Shown piece by piece: positions 12,150-22,000 of a DNA stretch of 64,000 nucleotides (its first letter is position 1; each line of letters starts with the position of its first letter). The position numbers and the translations under genes are program-made. Source of the stretch: an uncultured Pseudomonadota bacterium (GTDB lineage Bacteria; Pseudomonadota; Gammaproteobacteria; Burkholderiales; SG8-39); NCBI GenBank assembly GCA_903921325.1, contig CAIXPL010000026.1:1-64000 (forward strand), in the 5' to 3' direction. The notes under the pieces were generated by a model, which saw only the letters and a list, made by a program, of their open reading frames with translations, did no database searches and had not been told where the DNA came from.

Positions 12150-13166
12150 TCAGTCTGCCAGAAAGCCCTGTAAAAGGTCGGCCAGCGCCTCGGGTTGGTC
12201 GTGATGCAGCATGTGACCGCAATCGGCAATCGCATGCCAGCGCAGGTTGTGGAAGTGTGCGCGCCGCTCAGCCAGGTCCTGTGCGCTCAGCTGCAACTGC
12301 CCTGGCGTGAGGGAATCGACCCCGTCGACCCACAGCACCGGCGCGCGCACCGCCTGCCAGCAGGCAATCGCTTCGTCCAGGCGGTAGCGCACCGGATTGA
12401 TCCGTTTATGCGCCGGGTCGGCCCGCAGGCGCACCATGCCATCGGGCAGTTCTTGCGCCCAGTGGCGCGCCAGCCACGCAGCACGATCAGCACTCAATCG
12501 GGGATTGTCGCGGCGCAAGCGATCAGCCAATGCGGCGAAATCGGCGTAATCGCGCAGGCGTTGCGTCTGACCGACTTCGTCAAGCCAGCGCCCGTAGCGT
12601 GCTACGGCGAGCGTTGCCGGCTGCGCCGACAGGCCGAATCCTTCCAGATTGACCAGACGCCGGACCCGCGCCGGTCGGATCCCCGCATAGAGGCAGGCCA
12701 CATTGCCGCCCATGCTGTGACCGACCAGATCCACCGGCGCTACGGGCGAGACGCTGTGCAGCAACGCATCCAGATCAGCCAGGTAGTCAGGAAACCAGTA
12801 GCTGTCGGCGGCCGCCCAGTCGGTGAGGCCAAATCCGCGCCAATCCAGCGCGATCACCCGGCGCGGCACGTTCAGCGCATCGACCATGAACTGGAACGAT
12901 GCCCCCACGTCCATCCAGCCATGCAGCAGCACGAGGGGCGTCGATGGTCCGTGGGCGCCAACTGTGATCGCGGCGTTCATGGTCGCGGCGTTCATGGTCG
13001 CCGCGCTCGTGGTCACCGCGTTCGTAACGGGTGCATCGCTGCGCGCTGCCTCCTTGAGAGCCGCTTGCTCAGGGGCAAGCTGGTTGCCCGCGACATCCCA
13101 CTGGCGATAGTGATAGCGCAGGCCCCGTATCGAAACATAGTGTGAACTGGCGTGTTTGGTTACCAT
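12150..13166 (-). CDS. Alpha/beta hydrolase with a repeat-bearing N-terminal insert
   Basis: A 338-residue alpha/beta-hydrolase-fold protein of unknown substrate. The oxyanion strand PLVLLHGWMDVG and the nucleophile elbow GHSMGGN (Ser nucleophile) are clear. An Asp-containing LWVDGVDSLTP loop and a late ADCGHMLHHDQPEAL His complete the triad. Between the N-terminal strands (SIRGLRYHYRQWD) and the PLVLLHG strand lies an insert of about 50 residues, rich in Ala, Thr and Asn, that holds a 15-bp tandem repeat. The ATG at 13166 is only 29 bases from the divergent start of the next gene, so the two promoters must overlap the coding ends. Confidence 0.88.
   Translation of the reverse strand: MVTKHASSHYVSIRGLRYHYRQWDVAGNQLAPEQAALKEAARSDAPVTNAVTTSAATMNAATMNAAITVGAHGPSTPLVLLHGWMDVGASFQFMVDALNVPRRVIALDWRGFGLTDWAAADSYWFPDYLADLDALLHSVSPVAPVDLVGHSMGGNVACLYAGIRPARVRRLVNLEGFGLSAQPATLAVARYGRWLDEVGQTQRLRDYADFAALADRLRRDNPRLSADRAAWLARHWAQELPDGMVRLRADPAHKRINPVRYRLDEAIACWQAVRAPVLWVDGVDSLTPGQLQLSAQDLAERRAHFHNLRWHAIADCGHMLHHDQPEALADLLQGFLAD
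12970..13029. repeat. 15-bp tandem repeat inside the alpha/beta hydrolase gene
   Basis: Four 15-base units (plus strand gcggcgttcatggtc twice exactly, then two diverged copies). On the minus strand they encode variants of TMNAA in the linker ahead of the PLVLLHG strand. The period is five codons. Confidence 0.88.
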
Positions 13167-13195
13167 CAGACCCTCAATTCAATCGAGGTGGTGCA

Positions 13196-13726
13196 GTGAC
13201 AATTTATTCGCTCGGGACTCAGCGCGTCGAATTCGACCCGGCACAGGGTTACGTGGCGCCCAACGCAACGCTGATTGGATCGGTGCGTCTGATGGCCCAG
13301 GCCAACATCTGGTTCAACGTGGTCATGCGCGCCGACAATGAGCAGATCATCATCGGTGAGCGCTGCAATGTCCAGGACGGCTCGGTTCTGCATGTCGACC
13401 CGCACAAGCCGCTCGTGCTCGGTGCCAATACCAGCGTCGGGCACAATGCCACCTTGCATGGCTGCCAGGTGGGTGATGGTGTACTGATCGGCATGGGCAG
13501 CACAATCTTGAATCGCGCACAGATCGGCCATCATTGCATCGTCGGGGCCGGTGCCCTGGTTCCGGAGAACAAGGTGTTCCCCGACCGGGTATTGCTGCTC
13601 GGCAGCCCCGCGCGTGTGGTGCGTGAGGTGACCGACGCCGAAGTGGCCTGGATACTGAGCATCGCCGAGGGCTATGTGCAAAGGGCCGCGCGCTATCGCG
13701 ACCTGCTGCGCGAACAACAGCCCTAG
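13196..13726 (+). CDS. Gamma-carbonic-anhydrase-like hexapeptide-repeat protein
   Basis: A 176-residue left-handed beta-helix protein of the YrdA/PaaY/CaiE group. It has hexapeptide repeats from about residue 20 (VAPNATLIGSVRLM) and the metal-ligand positions HVDPHKP, GHNATLHGC and the neighbouring GHHCIVGAGALV. Members bind zinc or iron as trimers; some are carbonic anhydrases, and others have thioesterase or unknown roles. I chose the GTG at 13196 because GAGGTGG lies about 5 bases before it. An upstream ATG at 13142 would run into the divergent gene. It converges with the amidohydrolase at 13723, and the stops overlap. Confidence 0.88.
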   Translation: MTIYSLGTQRVEFDPAQGYVAPNATLIGSVRLMAQANIWFNVVMRADNEQIIIGERCNVQDGSVLHVDPHKPLVLGANTSVGHNATLHGCQVGDGVLIGMGSTILNRAQIGHHCIVGAGALVPENKVFPDRVLLLGSPARVVREVTDAEVAWILSIAEGYVQRAARYRDLLREQQP

Positions 13727-14739
13727 AGACTCAGCAAGGCCCGTGCATTGCCCTCGACAATGGCGTGCTTGTCAGCCGCGCTCAGGCGCGGGTGGTCAGT
13801 GACGATCTTGACCGGTTGTTCGTAGGCAATTGGAAAGCAGTAATCACTGCCCATCATGATGCGATCGATGCCGATGACCGATTTCAGATAATCGATCACA
13901 TGGTCTGAATAGCCCACTGTGTCGTACCAGAAGCGACGCAGGTAGGCCTCGGGCCCCTGCTTGATCTTTTTCAGATCCTCGCGCACGACGTAGCCACGCT
14001 GCAGACGCCATACCAGCCACGGGAACGCGCCGCCAGAATGGGGCAGCACGATGCGCAGGTTGGGAAACTGGTCGAGCACACCGCCAAAAATGAAATGCGC
14101 GGCGGCGATCGCCGACTCAAACGGATTGCCCAGCAGGTTGGTCAGATAGTGTGGCGTGAGCCGCTCATGGCCAATCACCTGCACCGGATGAATGAACAGC
14201 GGCAGACCCAGCTCTTCAAGGCAGGCATAGACCGGAAAGAGCGACGCGTGCGACACCTCAAATTCATTGACATGGGTTGACATGTAAAACCCACGCACGC
14301 CAGGCAGCGTCGCAGCGCGCCGCGCCTCTTTGATGGCAAGCTCCGGATGCTGCATCGGCAAGGTGGCAAGGCCCAGCATCCGGGTCGGGTGCAACTCGTG
14401 GGCCTGTGCAATGGCATCATTGAACCCTTCGGCGAGTGCCTGGGCGAGATCGGGTTTGGCCCAATAGATCATCGGCTGCGACAAGGACAAGGCGTGCACC
14501 GCCACGCCTTGTGCGTCCATCGCCTCGATACGGACATCAAGGTCAACAAATTTGCGGCCAACCGGACCGGTCACCACGTGGCCGTTGCGAAACTGCGGCC
14601 CCTTGCCTTCGACCATCTTCCACTCGATGCCATAGGCAGCCGCGTTATCGCCGACCAGCTTCAGGAATGCCGGCGGGTAATAGTGCGCATGGATGTCGAT
14701 CGGCGAATGGCCGTGCTCATGCCCGCTATGCTCGTTCAA
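13723..14739 (-). CDS. Amidohydrolase-2 family protein (ACMSD-like decarboxylase/hydrolase)
   Basis: The 338-residue protein has the metal-binding opening PIDIHAHYYPPAF (HxH), a His in the LFIHPVQVIG strand, the LPHSGGAFPWLVWR segment and the final Asp in MMGSDYCFP. These are the features of the ACMSD/gamma-resorcylate decarboxylase branch of metal-dependent amidohydrolases. The substrate cannot be named from the sequence. A His-rich MNEHSGHEHGHS leader may help take up metal. It lies 12 bases downstream of the Gld-type auxiliary gene on the same strand. Confidence 0.85.
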   Translation of the reverse strand: MNEHSGHEHGHSPIDIHAHYYPPAFLKLVGDNAAAYGIEWKMVEGKGPQFRNGHVVTGPVGRKFVDLDVRIEAMDAQGVAVHALSLSQPMIYWAKPDLAQALAEGFNDAIAQAHELHPTRMLGLATLPMQHPELAIKEARRAATLPGVRGFYMSTHVNEFEVSHASLFPVYACLEELGLPLFIHPVQVIGHERLTPHYLTNLLGNPFESAIAAAHFIFGGVLDQFPNLRIVLPHSGGAFPWLVWRLQRGYVVREDLKKIKQGPEAYLRRFWYDTVGYSDHVIDYLKSVIGIDRIMMGSDYCFPIAYEQPVKIVTDHPRLSAADKHAIVEGNARALLSL

Positions 14740-14751
14740 TGCGTTCCCCTT

Positions 14752-16740
14752 CTAGCTGAGCGCAGCAGCCCGCTTGGCTTCATTGTGGCGCCGTCGGCTC
14801 AACGCAAACCCGATGCCGGCAATGGCCACCAGCAGCGGCATCAAGGCAATGTTCACCACCTTGGTCCAGAATTCCAGAGACTCGGTGTCGGCACGCAGAT
14901 CCTTACGTACATCCTTCAATTCCCGGCGCATCGCCACCGCCTTCTGGCGGAATGAATCGACCTCGGCCTGCTGCTCGGCACTGAATGTCCCCTTGGCGTC
15001 ACCCCCCGGGCTGCGCAGCCGCTCCAGTTCAGCAATCTTTTGCTTGGTCTGGGTAAGACTGTCCTCCAGCGACTTCAATTTGCCCAGATAGGCTTGTGTG
15101 GCTTCGGTTTCCATGCGCTTCACCACCGTGAGCGGACGGGTCGCCACCGCGCGGCTGGACAGGCGTGCCAGGGCCGGGTCGCCGGCCATCTGCTCGACCA
15201 GACCGATAAAGAACGACAGATTGCCGTTGCTCGGAATGATCACCCGGCGACCGAGAATGTCCTGGATCGACACCGACGCCCCGTCATTGAGAAAATCGGA
15301 ATCGGCCACCAGCACCACCGTGTTGTCCTCTTTCGATTCAGTCAGAACGGCTGGCACCTCGGCTGCCTTGGCATCGTCTCCGGACTTGGCTGCATCATCG
15401 ACCTTGGCGGCATCGCCTGCCCTGGATGCGCCGCCTGCTTTTGACGCATCAGCCGCCGACTTGGAGGCCAGTGGCTTGCCTTTGTCATCCAGCTTGATCG
15501 GTTCGACCGGCTTTCCTTCCGGGAACGCGGTCTTGAAACGCCCGGACAGTTTGACCGCCATCGCGTATTCAATGCCGCTCGGGCCAGTGAACCCGCGCAG
15601 TGCCTCACGCCCCTGCTTGGATGCATCCGCCGTGTCGACCAGTTGCGACTGTTTGGAGGTCTTGAGCAGCACCGTCTCGGTCAAGCCTTGCACCGGTGTC
15701 CCGACAAATGCGCCGGCCATCGGAATGAGCATGTTCGGCACCGAACTGGTTGAGACATCCGTGCGATTGATGCTGTTGCCATCGAGCGCAAGCACCGTGG
15801 GCATGGTGCGGGTGCCATTGCCCGCCGCATTTTCCAGATCCAGCACCACCTTCTTGCTGTCCATGGAAACGCCCCAGGCTTTGAACAGGCGCTCCAGATT
15901 CGACGGACCGCCGGGCATCATGCCCATCGGGCCAGGCCGTTGATCAAAATAGGCGAGCGGATCAACGAAGGCCACCAGACGCCCCCCGCGCAGCACATAC
16001 TGGTCGAGCGCAAATTCGGTACGCTCGCTGATGTTGCGCGGGTGAACCACCAACAACAGCGTGATGTCGCCCGGAATCGAGTCGCTATCCATCGGCAGCA
16101 TCTTCACCGCATAGTCCTGCTCCAGCTGCGAATAGAACACCTGCGGTCCCTGCGGCGGCTGGCCCATCATCTGCGCCATCGGATTGCCGGCAAGTGGCAA
16201 GGGCGACAGAATCCCGACAACCGGTTTGTCCTTCACCGCCACGCGGGTGATGGCGCGGGTGATGTCGTATTCAAGCAGCGATTCACGATTGCCATCAATC
16301 GAGGCAAGCGCCGACTTGCGATCGGCCTGGCTGATCACCATACCAAGGAAAAAGTGTTCGCCTGTCTGGGTCACCTGGGGCTGCACACCATCCAGAGTGG
16401 CCTGGTCTTCGGCATCGGAATCGGGCTCCGGGTTGAGCTTTTCGATGATCAGGTTGTCCCCGGCCGCTGACTTGTATTCCGCGAGCACATCCTCAACCCG
16501 CTTGGCGAATACACGGACTTGAATGGGCACCGTTGCATCGTTGCGCGTGTAGTAATAGCGCAAATGCACGGGTTCCTTGAGCTTGTGCAATACATTGCGC
16601 GTGGCCTCAGACAAGCTGAACAAGCCGCCCTGTGTGAGATCAAGGCGGACCGTCGTTCGAGCCATCAAAAGGTTGACCAGAACAAAGGCCACGATGAGCA
16701 GCGCAACGCCGAGAGAGGAGTACCAGAAGGTTCTTTTCAT
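14752..16740 (-). CDS. GldG-type ABC transport auxiliary membrane protein
   Basis: A 662-residue protein with one N-terminal membrane helix (SLGVALLIVAFVLVNLLMA) and a large periplasmic GldG/IFT52-like region. The opening RLDLTQGGLFSLSEATRN is typical of the family's ABC_transp_aux domain. A second helix (ALMPLLVAIAGIGFAL) lies near the C-terminus, preceded by a long coiled coil (about residues 560-625). An Asp/Ala/Lys-rich insert at about 420-460 looks disordered. I use the ATG at 16740 (MKRTFWYS); the frame is open further upstream but overlaps the permease. It is the third gene of an ATPase-permease-auxiliary operon. Confidence 0.88.
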   Translation of the reverse strand: MKRTFWYSSLGVALLIVAFVLVNLLMARTTVRLDLTQGGLFSLSEATRNVLHKLKEPVHLRYYYTRNDATVPIQVRVFAKRVEDVLAEYKSAAGDNLIIEKLNPEPDSDAEDQATLDGVQPQVTQTGEHFFLGMVISQADRKSALASIDGNRESLLEYDITRAITRVAVKDKPVVGILSPLPLAGNPMAQMMGQPPQGPQVFYSQLEQDYAVKMLPMDSDSIPGDITLLLVVHPRNISERTEFALDQYVLRGGRLVAFVDPLAYFDQRPGPMGMMPGGPSNLERLFKAWGVSMDSKKVVLDLENAAGNGTRTMPTVLALDGNSINRTDVSTSSVPNMLIPMAGAFVGTPVQGLTETVLLKTSKQSQLVDTADASKQGREALRGFTGPSGIEYAMAVKLSGRFKTAFPEGKPVEPIKLDDKGKPLASKSAADASKAGGASRAGDAAKVDDAAKSGDDAKAAEVPAVLTESKEDNTVVLVADSDFLNDGASVSIQDILGRRVIIPSNGNLSFFIGLVEQMAGDPALARLSSRAVATRPLTVVKRMETEATQAYLGKLKSLEDSLTQTKQKIAELERLRSPGGDAKGTFSAEQQAEVDSFRQKAVAMRRELKDVRKDLRADTESLEFWTKVVNIALMPLLVAIAGIGFALSRRRHNEAKRAAALS

Positions 16741-16777
16741 GGGAATTCGTGTCGTTGAGGCCGATCGATGCAAAAGG

Positions 16778-17518
16778 TCAGCTGCGCCGGTTGCGAATGA
16801 CTGCAGCGGTGATGAACAGAGCCAGGGCGATGACCGCAGCAAAGTAAACAATGCCGCGCAGGTCGAGCACACCCTTGGCGAAACTATCAAAGTGGGTCAT
16901 CACGCCAAACGCGGCCACCGCGTCAACCAGATCCGGCGAGGCGTAGCGCGCCAGCATGTCGGTGATCGGGGTGAAGCCGATCAGGATGAACAGCAGGCAC
17001 AAAATGACTGCGATGATGAAAGCGACCACCTGGTTGCGCGTGAATGAGGAGGTCATGCACGTGACCGCCAGATACGCACCGCCCAGCAGCCAGCAACCAA
17101 CGTAGGCCGCGACGATCACCCCGTTGTCAGGTTCGCCCAGCCAGTTCACCGTCAACCAGAACGGAAACGTGAGGGCAAGCGCCAGAGCCAGAAACAGCCA
17201 TGAGGCGAAAAATTTCCCCAGAATCGCCTGACCAGCGGTCACTGGCATGGTGAGCAGCAACTCCCAGGTTCCAGCGCGACGCTCTTCTGCCCACATGCGC
17301 ATGCCGATGGCCGGTACCAGAAACAGAAACAGCCACGGAATCCAGGTGAAGAACGATGCGAGCGAGGCCTCGCCGCGGTTAAAGAACGCACCGAAGGTGA
17401 AGGTGAAGATTCCCGCCAGCAGCAGGAAGATCACCAGGAACACATAGGCCACCGGCGAGCCGAAGTATTGTCCTAATTCGCGCCGGGCAATGGCGCGGAT
17501 GGCTGGCAGTCCGCTCAT
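16778..17518 (-). CDS. ABC-2 type permease (GldF-like)
   Basis: A 246-residue membrane protein with six predicted helices, opening with a cytoplasmic AIARRELGQYFGSPVAY element. The EERRAGTWELLLTMPV cytoplasmic loop, typical of ABC-2 permeases, follows the second helix. It starts 4 bases inside the end of the ATPase gene (ATGA-type overlap), and the auxiliary gene follows. In Flavobacterium GldA-GldF-GldG is linked to gliding, but related trios are widespread in non-gliding bacteria and their cargo is unknown. Confidence 0.9.
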   Translation of the reverse strand: MSGLPAIRAIARRELGQYFGSPVAYVFLVIFLLLAGIFTFTFGAFFNRGEASLASFFTWIPWLFLFLVPAIGMRMWAEERRAGTWELLLTMPVTAGQAILGKFFASWLFLALALALTFPFWLTVNWLGEPDNGVIVAAYVGCWLLGGAYLAVTCMTSSFTRNQVVAFIIAVILCLLFILIGFTPITDMLARYASPDLVDAVAAFGVMTHFDSFAKGVLDLRGIVYFAAVIALALFITAAVIRNRRS

Positions 17519-18486
17519 GCGCGACCTCCGTCGGAATGATGCACATCGGAATGAGTGATGGAACGAAAGACGTCGTCCAACCGCCCCAGCTCGGTGGCGA
17601 TACCAATTGGTGCCTGGCCGGCGCGGGTGAGCTCGGTCACGACCTGGGCGGCCAGCTCATCGCCGCGCACTGCACCAGAGGGATAAGCGCGCATCACGAC
17701 CTGATCGACTTCCTGACCGATGCATTCAATCTTGCCCACTCCTGCGACGCTGGCCAGCTGGCTGCGCGCTGCATCAGCATCGAGGCCGGCGAAGCGCGCG
17801 CGCACTGCGCCGGCAGTCACAGACCGTGCCTTCAATTCCGCTGGCGTGCCATTGGCCACCAGCGTGCCCCCGTCGATGATGATTGCACGTGTGCAGGTTT
17901 CTTCCACCTCCTCCAGAATGTGCGTGGAGAAGATGATGGTCTTTTTCTCGCTCATGCGACGGATCAGTTGCCGCACTTCATGCTTCTGGTTGGGATCAAG
18001 GCCATCGGTCGGCTCATCGAGGATCAGCACCTCGGGGTCATGCAGGATCGCCTGCGCGAGACAGGTACGGTGACGAAACCCCTTGGATAAGGTATCGATG
18101 GCCTGATCGAGCACACTGCCCAGGGAACAGGCATCCACCGCCGCGCCAATCGCGCTGGCGCGTTGCGTGCCGGTCAAGCCGCGCATGTCGGCGGCCCAGC
18201 CAAGAAAACCGCCTACGGTCATCTCGCCATAGGACGGCGCCGCTTCGGGCAGGTAGCCGATACGGCGCTTGGCTTCAATCGGATGATCCACCACATCAAA
18301 TCCGCACACGCTGACGCGCCCGGCGCCGGGGGTGATGAACCCGGTGATCATGCGCATCGTGGTCGATTTGCCGGCCCCGTTGGGTCCGAGAAACCCCAGC
18401 ACCTCGCCCGGATGCACTTCGAAGGAAATGTTGTTGACGGCCACTTTCTGGCCGAAGGTCTTACGCAGGTTTTCAACTTTGATCAT
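17515..18486 (-). CDS. ABC transporter ATP-binding protein (GldA/NosF-like)
   Basis: A 323-residue ATPase. Walker A is GPNGAGKST near residue 36, the Q-loop region is GYLPEAAPSYGEMTV, the signature segment is LSKGFRHR, and Walker B is VLILDEPTDGLDP followed by a switch His in IFSTHILEEVEE. The C-terminal 90 residues are the usual extension of ABC-2 exporters of this class. It heads the three-gene minus-strand operon and is divergent from fdxA, with about 180 bases between the starts. Confidence 0.93.
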   Translation of the reverse strand: MIKVENLRKTFGQKVAVNNISFEVHPGEVLGFLGPNGAGKSTTMRMITGFITPGAGRVSVCGFDVVDHPIEAKRRIGYLPEAAPSYGEMTVGGFLGWAADMRGLTGTQRASAIGAAVDACSLGSVLDQAIDTLSKGFRHRTCLAQAILHDPEVLILDEPTDGLDPNQKHEVRQLIRRMSEKKTIIFSTHILEEVEETCTRAIIIDGGTLVANGTPAELKARSVTAGAVRARFAGLDADAARSQLASVAGVGKIECIGQEVDQVVMRAYPSGAVRGDELAAQVVTELTRAGQAPIGIATELGRLDDVFRSITHSDVHHSDGGRA

Positions 18487-18667
18487 GACAGTGATTGGGT
18501 CGGATCGAAGAATCGGGGAGCAAGCCGCACGTGCCCCGTGGAGGCGCGCAGTTTACGCAAAATCGGCATGCCATCGCAAAGACTTTGCGCAGCGCCGAAA
18601 GTTCCCCATGGTGCGTTGCGGCGCAGTTCGGCTAAAATAGCGGGTTTACGCGAGAAGGAGTCTTCCC

Positions 18668-18991
18668 ATGACGCATGTGGTCACCGAGCCTTGCATTCAG
18701 TGCCGATACACCGACTGCGTCGACGTGTGCCCGGTCGACTGTTTCCGGGAAGGCCCGAATTTTCTGGTGATCGATCCTGACGAGTGCATCGATTGTGCCG
18801 TGTGCATCCCCGAATGCCCCATCAACGCCATCTATGCCGAGGAAGACGTGCCGGAAAACCAGCGGCATTTCACCGAGCTCAATGCCGAGTTGAGCAAGAT
18901 CTGGCCCTCGATTACCGATACCAAGGGTGCCCTGCCCGATGCCGACGCCTTCAAGGACATCACCGGCAAGCTGGATCAATTGAAGCGCTAG
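18668..18991 (+). CDS. fdxA: Seven-iron ferredoxin FdxA
   Basis: A 107-residue ferredoxin carrying one [3Fe-4S] and one [4Fe-4S] cluster. The cysteine pattern is [18 protein letters not shown], then [12 protein letters not shown]. Length and the LDQLKR-type C-terminal helical extension fit FdxA of proteobacteria. A GAGAAGGAG Shine-Dalgarno precedes the ATG. A TAAAAT -10-like hexamer lies at 18633-18638, without a convincing -35. The next gene starts 22 bases downstream and encodes a large flavin/iron-sulfur oxidoreductase. That makes it a plausible redox partner, though this is inferred from position. Confidence 0.95.
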   Translation: MTHVVTEPCIQCRYTDCVDVCPVDCFREGPNFLVIDPDECIDCAVCIPECPINAIYAEEDVPENQRHFTELNAELSKIWPSITDTKGALPDADAFKDITGKLDQLKR

Positions 18992-19012
18992 ACGCGGCGG
19001 ACGCTCGCTATC

Positions 19013-22000
19013 TTGGAATCACCCCGGAATGCCACGGCGGCACTGACCTCGCCTGGCCGCAGTGCGGCCGCAGACGCGCGGCGGCAGGCGCTTGATCGCG
19101 CCCTCGCGCAGCAAGGTGTCGATTTTGCGGGCCTGTACTCGCACTCCGGGCTGCACACCCTGGACCAGTCTTTCCTAGGCGCGCTGGACGCGGTTGCGCC
19201 CGACCTTGCTGAGCGCTTACGGGCAGCGCGCGCCGCTGCACACAGTCTGGCGGCAAAAGACGAATCGACTCTGCTGCTCGAGCTCGCACCTCATCTGGAT
19301 GATTTCATCGCGCTGCTCTTTGGCATCCAGCCTGCGCTTGAGGCACTGCGAGCCGAACACCGGGCGCTCGACCCGCTCTATGAGATCAAGCGCCAGTTCG
19401 TCCAGCGGCGAGCCGGCAGCAAGATCAAGCCAGCAGAAGCCGCCACGTTCGACCCGCAGGCTCTGCGCAGCGCGCTGGAAGCCCTGATTGGCGCCCAGTT
19501 CAGTGAATTGCAATTCGCCCAGGCTGTTACCGGCTGGCTCGGCGATGAGGCCGCGCACGCAGCGTCCATTGAACTTGCCCTGCGCTACGCCGCATGGGCA
19601 TTGCATACCGAGGCGGGGCGGCACCGGCACGCCGCGGGCATTCTGTTCAAGCTGCCGGCCAAGGTCGATCCGCTGCACCTGCTCGCCCACGGTGAGGCGA
19701 ATGAACATCAAGGCGTGCGGCAATACACGATCGACCCGGAACATCGCCGTGCCCGCGAGGGATTCGCGCTCACCGACTCAGGCACCGACCTGGCGGGCGC
19801 ACTCGACCAGACCCAGTATTGCATCTGGTGCCACAAGCAGGGCAAAGACTCCTGCTCCAAGGGATTGCGCGAAAAGGTCGATCCAGCCGCGCCTCAGGCG
19901 GTCGAGTTCAAGAAATCGCCTTTCGGCGTGTCCTTGGCCGGCTGTCCGCTTGAGGAGAAAATTTCCGAATTCCACATGGCAAAGTCAGCCGGCCTTGCGG
20001 TTGCGGCACTTGCCATCATCACCATTGATAACCCGATGGCCGCGGCGACCGGCCACCGTATCTGCAACGATTGCATGAAGGCCTGCATCTACCAGAAGCA
20101 GGCACCGGTGGATATCCCGCAGGCCGAGACGCGCACTCTCAAAGACGTACTCGCCCTGCCCTGGGGCTTCGAGATCTATTCTCTGCTCACGCGCTGGAAT
20201 CCGCTCAACCTGCGCCGTCCGCTGCCATTGGTGGCCACTGGATACCGGGTGCTGGTGGTGGGTATGGGACCAGCCGGGTTCACGCTGGCGCATCATCTGA
20301 TGAATGATGGTCATTACGTGGTCGGGATCGATGGCCTGAAAATTGAACCGCTGCCCCCCAGTGTGAGCGGGGTGGCCGAGGACGGATCGCGCGTGGCCTT
20401 TGAGCCCGTGTTCGATATTGACAGCCTGCGTGAACCGCTGGGTGAGCGCATGCTGGCCGGCTTTGGCGGTGTGGCCGAATACGGCATCACGGTGCGCTGG
20501 GACAAGAATTTTCTCAAAGTCGTGCGCCTGCTGGTTGAGCGGCGCGCCGAGTTCGCGCTGTTTGGCGGGGTGCGCTTTGGCGGCACCTTCACGCTGGAGG
20601 ATGCGTTCACTCCGGTCAGCGGCGGCGGCCTGGGTTTTGATCATGTCGCGCTTGCCATGGGTGCGGGCAAACCGACAACCCTCGACATCCCCAATGGTCT
20701 GGCGCGCGGTGTGCGCACCGCGAGCGATTTTCTGATGGCGCTGCAATTGACCGGCGCGGCGAAGGCCGATTCGATTGCCAATATGCAATTGCGGTTGCCG
20801 GTCGTCGTCATCGGTGGCGGTCTCACCGCCATTGATACGGCCACCGAATCGCTGGCCTACTACCCCGTGCAGGTCGAAAAATTTCTGCATCGGCTGCAGG
20901 TGCTCGCCGGGGAGCGCGCTGACATCGCGGGGACGCACGATTCGCTCGCAGCTGATCACCCCGCGTTCGAGGGCGACGATGCCAGCGTGGAGATACCCGC
21001 CGACCCATTGATTCCGGCGAGCTGGTCAGCCGAGGACCAAGCCGTTGCCCACGAATACGTCGCGCATGCACGCGCCTTGCGTGCCGAACGCGCGGCGGCT
21101 GCACGCGAGGGCCGGGCGCCCCGCTTTGCTGAACTGATTGACCGATGGGGCGGAGTTCGCGTGGCCTACCGCCGGCGCCTGATCGACAGCCCTTCCTACA
21201 CACTCAATCACGAGGAAGTGGAAAAGGCCCTGGAAGAAGGCATCCGGTTTTGCGAAGGCCTCACCCCGAGCGCCATCGAGGTTGATGCCAACGGCGCCAC
21301 CTGTGCCATCCGATTCGATCATTCGCGGTTCGATGAACTGGGCAAAGCGCATGGCGCGGGCGCGATTGAATTCGCTGCGCGCACCGTGTTCATCGCGGCC
21401 GGCACGCAACCTAACACGGTGCTCGCGCGCGAAGATGCGAGCCACTTCGCTCTGGATGGAAAGTATTTCGCCGCCTGCGATGAATCCGGGCAGCCGGTCA
21501 AACCGCAGTATTCGCGCTCCAAGCCAGCCAGTGCCGATGTGCTGCTGGCGCGCCACGCCAACGGTCGTTTTGTGTCCTTCTTCGGCGACTTGCATCCGTC
21601 GTTCTTTGGCAATGTGGTGAAAGCGATGGGCTCGGCCAAGCAGGGCTATCCGCGCGTGAGCCGGGTGCTCGCGCAACAGCCACCGGCCGTGCCACCTGGC
21701 GCCGGGGCGGACTCGCCCGAACTTGGACCCGAGGCGTTTTTTGCCCGCCTGCGCGCGGAGCTGATTGCAACGGTGCACCGGGTTGAACGCCTCACACCCA
21801 CCATCGTTGAAGTGGTGTTGCATGCGCCGATGGCCGCGCGGCATTTTCAGCCCGGGCAGTTCTATCGGTTGCAGAATTTCGAAGCGAGCGCCCCGCTCGC
21901 CGCCGGTACGCGAATGCAGATGGAAGGGCTGGCCCTCACCGGTGCCTGGGTTGACCGCGCGGCCGGCCTGGTTTCCACCATCGTCCTTGAGATGGGTGGC

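Noticed and set aside
18616-18638. A TTGCGG/TAAAAT pair as an fdxA promoter.
   Set aside because: The spacing is about 11 bases, too short for a sigma-70 promoter; only the -10-like hexamer is noted.
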